DNA from: Nostoc foliaceum FACHB-393
Lineage (GTDB): Bacteria > Cyanobacteriota > Cyanobacteriia > Cyanobacteriales > Nostocaceae
Direction: 5' to 3'
Assembly: GCF_014698505.1 (NCBI RefSeq)
Contig: NZ_JACJTD010000028.1
Coordinates: forward strand, 39,793-103,792
Length of the DNA: 64,000 nucleotides
Position numbers and translations under genes: made by a program. The notes beneath the pieces were generated by a model. The model made no database searches and was not told the origin of the DNA. It was given only the letters and a program-made list of their open reading frames with translations. Shown piece after piece: positions 59,928 through 64,000 of the stretch; position 1 is the first letter of the stretch; each line of letters begins with the position of its first letter.

Positions 59928-60322
59928 ATGGGGCATTTGAGGATGAATATTTTTTAATTTGCTTTTAATACAGTTAGTCATGGTATGATTAGCCCGAATA
60001 CCGATAATAATCTTTACCCCTTAGTCCACAGCTTAATTTTCAAAACACTAAATACCTGGGCGATCGCTAGTTAACTCCGATTTCCTGTTAAAAGTGTAAC
60101 TTTTATAGTACAACCCACAAAAGCCAGTCTTTGGAAAGTCTGCAAACCTGCCCTAAAGGTTTGATTTGTGAATAAAATTCACTATAAGACGATTTTCAAA
60201 GGCTGAAGGCTGTGCTACACTCATGGACATAAAGATTATTTTCGGTTGAGTAACTCGTTTTGATTTCTAAAAACCGTCTCTCCGAATTTAAGTCTCTACA
60301 CTCCCTGAATTCGGAGATTTAT
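59928..60322. other. Spacer and leader of the RNA-binding-protein gene
   Basis: 395 bp without a gene. TACACT at 60214-60219 may be a -10 element. That would leave a leader of ~100 nt, in line with the long cold-responsive leaders of cyanobacterial rbp genes. A GGAG ribosome site lies at 60313-60316. Confidence 0.4.
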
Positions 60323-60634
60323 ATGTCAATTTACGTCGGAAACCTGTCCTATCAGGTTACAGAAGAGGACTTAAAGCAGGCTTTTGCAGAATACGGCACA
60401 GTAAATCGTGTTCAACTACCCACAGATCGGGAAACAGGCCGGCCTCGTGGGTTCGCTTTTGTGGAAATGGAATCAGACACACAAGAACAAGCTGCCATTG
60501 ATGCACTTGATGGTGCTGAGTGGATGGGACGTGACTTGAAAGTGAACAAAGCTAAACCTCGTGAAGAAAGAAGTAATTCTCCTCGTGGTAGCTGGGGTGG
60601 CGGTAATGCCCGCCGCAACAATAATCGCTACTAA
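60323..60634 (+). CDS. Glycine-rich-tail RRM RNA-binding protein (Rbp family)
   Basis: 103 residues. Single RRM with RNP2 IYVGNL (3-8) and RNP1 RGFAFVEM (42-49), then a short Gly/Arg/Asn tail (SPRGSWGGGNARRNNNRY) as in cyanobacterial cold-induced Rbp proteins. The open frame extends to 60260, but GGAG placed eight bases before 60323 and the family start MSIYVGNL fix this start. It precedes rpsU, the classical rbp-rpsU pair, with a hairpin between. Confidence 0.93.
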   Translation: MSIYVGNLSYQVTEEDLKQAFAEYGTVNRVQLPTDRETGRPRGFAFVEMESDTQEQAAIDALDGAEWMGRDLKVNKAKPREERSNSPRGSWGGGNARRNNNRY

Positions 60635-60666
60635 GTCGATTCGTTAAAGTTTCACATTTAGAGTCT

Positions 60667-60714
60667 CCAGCAGATAAAGCCAAAGGCTCCACTCTGCTGG
60701 AATATTTTATTTTG
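60667..60714 (+). terminator. Intercistronic hairpin between rbp and rpsU
   Basis: CCAGCAGA (60667-60674) and TCTGCTGG (60693-60700) form a perfect 8-bp stem followed by AATATTTTATTTTG. It could partly end the rbp transcript and set the rbp:rpsU ratio. Confidence 0.75.
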
Positions 60715-60757
60715 TATCTAGCTTTAAACTATTCATCCACATTAAGGAGGAATGAGA

Positions 60758-60952
60758 ATGACACAAGTAGTTTTAGGGGAGAATGAAGGTATTGAATCAG
60801 CCTTGAGAAGATTTAAACGGGAAGTTTCTAAAGCAGGAATTTTCCAGGATATGAGAAAAAAGCGTCACTTCGAGACACCAATAGAAAAAGAGAAGCGTAA
60901 AGCAATTGCTAGGCACAAGCAACGTCGTAATCAACGTTCTCGCTTCAATTAA
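60758..60952 (+). CDS. rpsU: 30S ribosomal protein S21
   Basis: 64 residues: TQVVLGENEGIESALRRFKR opening and the basic C terminus KEKRKAIARHKQRRNQRSRF are diagnostic. AAGGAGG at 60744-60750 is seven bases before the ATG at 60758 but only one base before the ATG at 60752, so the second is the start. It lies downstream of rbp, as in other cyanobacteria. Confidence 0.95.
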   Translation: MTQVVLGENEGIESALRRFKREVSKAGIFQDMRKKRHFETPIEKEKRKAIARHKQRRNQRSRFN

Positions 60953-61326
60953 CAAGTCTAAGCAAATTTGCCCTTCAATTTCACATCCAGCCAGCATCTC
61001 TTCATTGTTGCCATATCTCCGGCACGCCACAAGGAATTACGCATATATAAATAAACAACACTGTTCATAGTAGCGCTGTGCTTGCTTTCAGCGCCACTAT
61101 GCGTATATGTTTTCAATTGTATGAAGTAGGCAGGCATAATTAAACATACAATTAAATCTTAGTTCTAGTGAACAATTCATCGCTCATAGCAAGGTTTATC
61201 AGGACTTATAGTTTGTTGGGTTCCATTTGCGGAACTTGCAGCAATAAAAATGTATTCTTCCTATATACCCATAAAGTATTGTAGATATCGTTAGTCTACA
61301 ATCCTTAACTTTAGATTTTCAGGAAA
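60953..61326. other. Spacer after rpsU, with a hairpin
   Basis: 374 bp without a gene. CATAGTAGCGCTG (61066-61078) and CAGCGCCACTATG (61089-61101) form a strong stem (one mismatch or bulge) that may terminate rpsU, although no T-run follows. The rest is AT-rich and should carry the promoter of the next gene. Confidence 0.45.
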
Positions 61327-62046
61327 ATGTTACGACTTTATCATTTATTGCTAGGTTCTATTTTACTGGTGTCAATACCGCTGGGAGCCAAATTTGTTCT
61401 CCCCCAATTTTCTCTACCCAAAGTGGTAAAATCCCCTGCTGTTGCAAAAGTTCCCAACCCTAATGAGGGAAATATCTGGCAGAAAATCCTGGGAAATACT
61501 GCTGCTCCAACTAACTGGCAAGTTGCTGCTTGTGAGGGAAATGCACCTCTGTTGTGTGTCTCTTCTAAAGGGAAACGTTTGGGTACAGTTGAGATTAACG
61601 TTTACCCACTAGCAAACAATGAGGATTTCCAAAAGAAACTCGTAGCAGCGGGTATTCCCAATAGTTCCCAGGTGGACTACCAAAGTTCCAAATACCAAAC
61701 CCAGGTATTACCAGCCCTCAAGGCTTGGGTTGCAGACCACTACGCTGCTTTTGCGAAAGACCGTCAGGGTGAATATGGAAAAGAGATTAGTTTTTCAGCC
61801 TACCCACCGCAACCAGTAACTGTTGGTAAGCTTCAGGGAATTCGCTATGGGTTCGCCGGACTCAAACAACAAGGTGAAGTACAAGAGCAACATATCGGTC
61901 ATGTTGCCTTTGATGGCAGTAAACTTTACGTAATTACCACTGCCTTTGATCCAGGTACGCAAACAGGTAAGTTTGAGAAACTAGAAAACTTGGCTATTTT
62001 TCAACCTTACTTATATGCGATCGCAGCAGATTTGCGTTTACCCTGA
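61327..62046 (+). CDS. Membrane-anchored or exported protein, function unknown
   Basis: 239 residues. One N-terminal hydrophobic helix (about 5-28, YHLLLGSILLVSIPLGAKFVL) without a lipobox, so an anchor or signal peptide. The mature part contains two cysteines (AACEGNAPLLC) and ends ...LAIFQPYLYAIAADLRLP. It may be a periplasmic or thylakoid-lumen domain. No family recognised; the conserved-looking style suggests a cyanobacterial lineage-specific protein. The SD word AGGAAA lies close to the ATG. Confidence 0.65.
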   Translation: MLRLYHLLLGSILLVSIPLGAKFVLPQFSLPKVVKSPAVAKVPNPNEGNIWQKILGNTAAPTNWQVAACEGNAPLLCVSSKGKRLGTVEINVYPLANNEDFQKKLVAAGIPNSSQVDYQSSKYQTQVLPALKAWVADHYAAFAKDRQGEYGKEISFSAYPPQPVTVGKLQGIRYGFAGLKQQGEVQEQHIGHVAFDGSKLYVITTAFDPGTQTGKFEKLENLAIFQPYLYAIAADLRLP

Positions 62047-62048
62047 TA

Positions 62049-62098
62049 GGGATTGGGGATTGGGAAATCTTCCTAGTCCCTAGTCCCCACTCCCCATT
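62049..62098. repeat. G/C-skewed repeat between convergent genes, possible bidirectional terminator
   Basis: GGGATTGGGGATTGGGAA and TCCCTAGTCCCCACTCCCCA arms can pair across about ten bases. The word family (GTGGGGAGTGGGAA) also occurs inside the poly-HAMP kinase gene at 14383-14400. Confidence 0.5.
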
Positions 62099-62101
62099 AA
62101 C

Positions 62102-62989
62102 CTAAATCTCAGCCACCGCCCGTTCAATCAAGCGACGTGCTAAAGTTTGCGTGCCGGTGTGCTCATAATAATTCGTTGCTACATCTAGGAACGCTGCGAG
62201 GTAGTCCAACTTGTCATCAGCAATATCGGCAAAACTTTGCAAGTTGTGGACAACCTTTTGTGGCGTTAAATTATTGGCGCTAACTAGCCCATTCATCCAA
62301 CCTTTAACTGAGTCAAAACTTTCGCCGATAAAATTGAGTTTACTACCAGCATTGTTCCCTGGAATCACATCTTTGATGTTTTGGAAAGTGGAGTTTTTTT
62401 CTAATTCCTGTGGATTTGTTTGATTAAGCCCAGATATCGCTTTGCTGATGAAGTCTGGGCCTAGAGGTATCAAACCATCAACGCAAACTAATGCCACCAT
62501 ACGGATGAGCGATTCACCACTATACTCACCTAAAGAGGCAACAAAATCGCCAATGCTGTCTCCAGGAATGCCGTTAATTTGGCAGAAGGCTACCAATTCA
62601 GCCACTAATTTTAATGTCAGATCGATTGTTTGGGCTTTGTCAGGTTTGGGAGTGACAGAGTTTAAAAAACCCAACAGAGGAATTTTCTCACCGACTTTGT
62701 TAGCTAAAGCTGCTGCACCAAGCGCTTTATCTGTACTATCAACGGTTTGATATAACCACAAGGCTGTTTGGTATCCTTGAGATTTGTCGTTGAATAAATA
62801 AATTGCTCTTTCACCAATTTGCTGAATTAAATCTTCGTCATCTTCGCCAGTGACGGTCTTAATAGTGTTGACAAAGCCGACAGTATTTTGCCACTCTCCA
62901 GGAGCAACAAAATCGAGGGACTTCAACATAGAAATGGTCAAGCCGCCGGTTGGTAATTGATCAACCAACTCAAAAATCGATTTGCTCAC
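62102..62989 (-). CDS. Cytoplasmic protein of unknown function (cyanobacterial)
   Basis: 295 residues, mostly helical, acidic, without signal peptide or clear membrane helix. It begins with GTG; AAGGAGA stands six bases upstream and no ATG is available nearby, so the GTG start is supported. Repeated SxxxLV-like helices and no Cys/His clusters; the fold was not recognised. It is 49 bp downstream of a lipoprotein gene on the same strand, so the pair may be one transcript. Confidence 0.65.
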   Translation of the reverse strand: MSKSIFELVDQLPTGGLTISMLKSLDFVAPGEWQNTVGFVNTIKTVTGEDDEDLIQQIGERAIYLFNDKSQGYQTALWLYQTVDSTDKALGAAALANKVGEKIPLLGFLNSVTPKPDKAQTIDLTLKLVAELVAFCQINGIPGDSIGDFVASLGEYSGESLIRMVALVCVDGLIPLGPDFISKAISGLNQTNPQELEKNSTFQNIKDVIPGNNAGSKLNFIGESFDSVKGWMNGLVSANNLTPQKVVHNLQSFADIADDKLDYLAAFLDVATNYYEHTGTQTLARRLIERAVAEI

Positions 62990-63037
62990 AAAAATCTCCT
63001 TATTTAGGTTTTATTATCTAAATGTTCGTAGTGCAAA

Positions 63038-63547
63038 TCATTTCAGTTTAGCCAGACCATTAAGATTAAACTTCTCTAGCCAATCTGCGCGATCGCTAGC
63101 TGTAAATGACGGAACGCGGGAAAGTATTTTTACTTGGTACTTACCTACCAAAATTGCAGTTTGCGTCTTACCAACTTCTACTGCGGGATAACCGCCAATT
63201 TTTTTGGTGCTCTTCGAGAACTTTGCTGCTGTGCTAGGTGTGCTAGTGGTATCAGAAATAGACAGCATCGCTATATCTTTACCGCCTTTTTTCAACTTCG
63301 CTTCCGCAAAGCCTTTTTTCTCTTGGGTATAGACGCGTTGATAGCCATCGCCTGCATCAGGAAAAAGTTTATTAAATTCGCTACCCTTAGTTGCGGTTTC
63401 AGCCACCGCTTGACCCTTTCTTTGCTGAGTGCTTTCTTTTTGCACTTGGTCAAAACGCCCAGGTGCTTTTGGGGTACAGGCTGTTGTCAGTAATACCACT
63501 GACAGCAGCAAAGCAGCTACTACCCTACGCCCACGGTGTAAAATCAT
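63038..63547 (-). CDS. Putative lipoprotein, function unknown
   Basis: 169 residues. Lipoprotein signal (RRVVAALLLSVVLLTTAC, C24), then a basic region and a small domain with KKIGGYPAVEVGKTQTAILVGKYQVKILSR, which resembles a periplasmic beta domain. The ATG at 63547 follows ATAAGGAGAATCC, a good ribosome site; the open frame further upstream is not needed. It is on the same strand as psbA but separated by psbA's terminator. Confidence 0.7.
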   Translation of the reverse strand: MILHRGRRVVAALLLSVVLLTTACTPKAPGRFDQVQKESTQQRKGQAVAETATKGSEFNKLFPDAGDGYQRVYTQEKKGFAEAKLKKGGKDIAMLSISDTTSTPSTAAKFSKSTKKIGGYPAVEVGKTQTAILVGKYQVKILSRVPSFTASDRADWLEKFNLNGLAKLK

Positions 63548-63721
63548 TATTGGATTCTCCTTATAATTGAGCTTTGAGGCAATTATCTGCGCTGCTAGCA
63601 ATTATTACCTGTAAAATTTACTTTTTGATAATTATTGCTTAAGTTCTAAACTATGGCGGTTTAGTTTTGATGCAACACCCATCATTTTGCACTTCAAAAA
63701 AACGTACTAATTAACCCAATG

Positions 63722-63750
63722 CAAAAACGCCCCCCCTTTCGGGAGAGCGT
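63722..63750 (-). terminator. Strong intrinsic terminator of psbA
   Basis: On the minus strand ACGCTCTCCC, loop GAAA, GGGGGGGCGT form a GC-rich hairpin followed by five T. It lies 45 bp past the psbA stop. Confidence 0.9.
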
Positions 63751-63794
63751 CTTTTACTTATAGATAATCGTGAAGATTGTATCTCAGATTATGA

Positions 63795-64000
63795 TTAACC
63801 GTTGATAGCAGGAGCAGTCAGAGCGACAGGAGCAACATCACCAGCAGCCAAATCTAAGGGGAAGTTGTGAGCATTGCGCTCGTGCATTACTTCCATACCC
63901 AGGTTAGCCCGGTTGATTACATCAGCCCAAGTGCTGATAACGCGACCTTGAGAATCAATGATTGATTGGTTGAAGTTGAAACCGTTCAAGTTGAACGCCA
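63795..64000 (-). CDS. psbA: Photosystem II D1 protein, C-terminal part
   Basis: The last 67 codons of D1 are in the window (FNFNQSIIDSQGRVISTWAD ... ERNAHNFPLDLA). They include His and Asp/Glu ligands of the Mn4CaO5 cluster (ERNAH and the LDLA carboxylate terminus), and the C-terminal extension AGDVAPVALTAPAING removed by CtpA after LDLA. The stop is at 63795 and the 5' part lies outside the window. One of several psbA copies expected in Nostocales. Confidence 0.97.
   Translation of the reverse strand, partial: AFNLNGFNFNQSIIDSQGRVISTWADVINRANLGMEVMHERNAHNFPLDLAAGDVAPVALTAPAING

Overview
The window looks like a chromosomal segment of a filamentous, heterocyst-forming cyanobacterium close to Nostoc/Anabaena. 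The evidence is a psbA (photosystem II D1) tail at the right edge, a ChlH-type chelatase subunit, a DevBCA-type exporter, a cyanobacteriochrome photoreceptor, very large hybrid histidine kinases, and abundant HIP1 palindromes (GCGATCGC). The DNA is also full of short palindromic repeats and MITE-like elements in spacers and, unusually, inside genes. No tRNA, rRNA, CRISPR array or intact insertion sequence was seen.

Layout. 1-3499: nifJ (pyruvate:flavodoxin oxidoreductase), minus strand, 3' end cut by the window. 3819-9353: a minus-strand cluster of TetR regulator, DevB membrane-fusion protein, DUF2834 protein, DevC permease, DevA ATPase and a nucleotidyltransferase, with a candidate TetR operator just ahead of devB. 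9700-13123: CPA2 cation/proton antiporter and an SDR oxidoreductase. 13173-19769: a 2198-residue soluble hybrid kinase with twelve 92-residue HAMP repeats of the fungal Nik1/Os-1 type. 19770-20777: a decayed nuclease-like gene, an 84-bp tandem repeat and palindromes. 20778-26292: a ChlH/CobN-type chelatase subunit and an asparagine-synthase-like protein. 27612-28553: a signal-less amidase with two peptidoglycan-binding domains. 29824-32040: an EAL / DXCF-cyanobacteriochrome GAF / GGDEF protein that probably links blue-green light to c-di-GMP. 33008-37297: a double-core hybrid kinase. 37526-44703: XRE regulator, a lipoprotein with a phosphodiester-glycosidase domain, DUF4912 protein, an IS4-type transposase remnant, an M20 amidohydrolase, bioD and a Ser/Thr kinase.

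44876-50450: a minus-strand group of GT-C glycosyltransferase, SMR-like small transporter, HAD phosphatase and decaprenyl-phosphate phosphoribosyltransferase (UbiA family), divergent from prs (PRPP synthetase). This reads as a possible pathway from PRPP to a lipid-linked pentose and its transfer, and is one of the best candidates for a new system here. 50757-54401: a second hybrid kinase, paralogous to the poly-HAMP one but with a CHASE3 sensor. 54780-63547: stress-protein-like genes, rsmI, a PfkB sugar kinase, cysQ, the rbp-rpsU pair and several unassigned envelope or cytoplasmic proteins. 63795-64000: the 3' end of psbA with a strong terminator.

The most striking window-wide pattern is that at least five kinds of interspersed repeat have entered reading frames without breaking them: nifJ (three places), the chelatase gene (two), two hybrid kinases, the N terminus of the PfkB kinase, and exactly at the devC stop codon. 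The inserted peptides fall at domain linkers or surface loops as far as can be judged.
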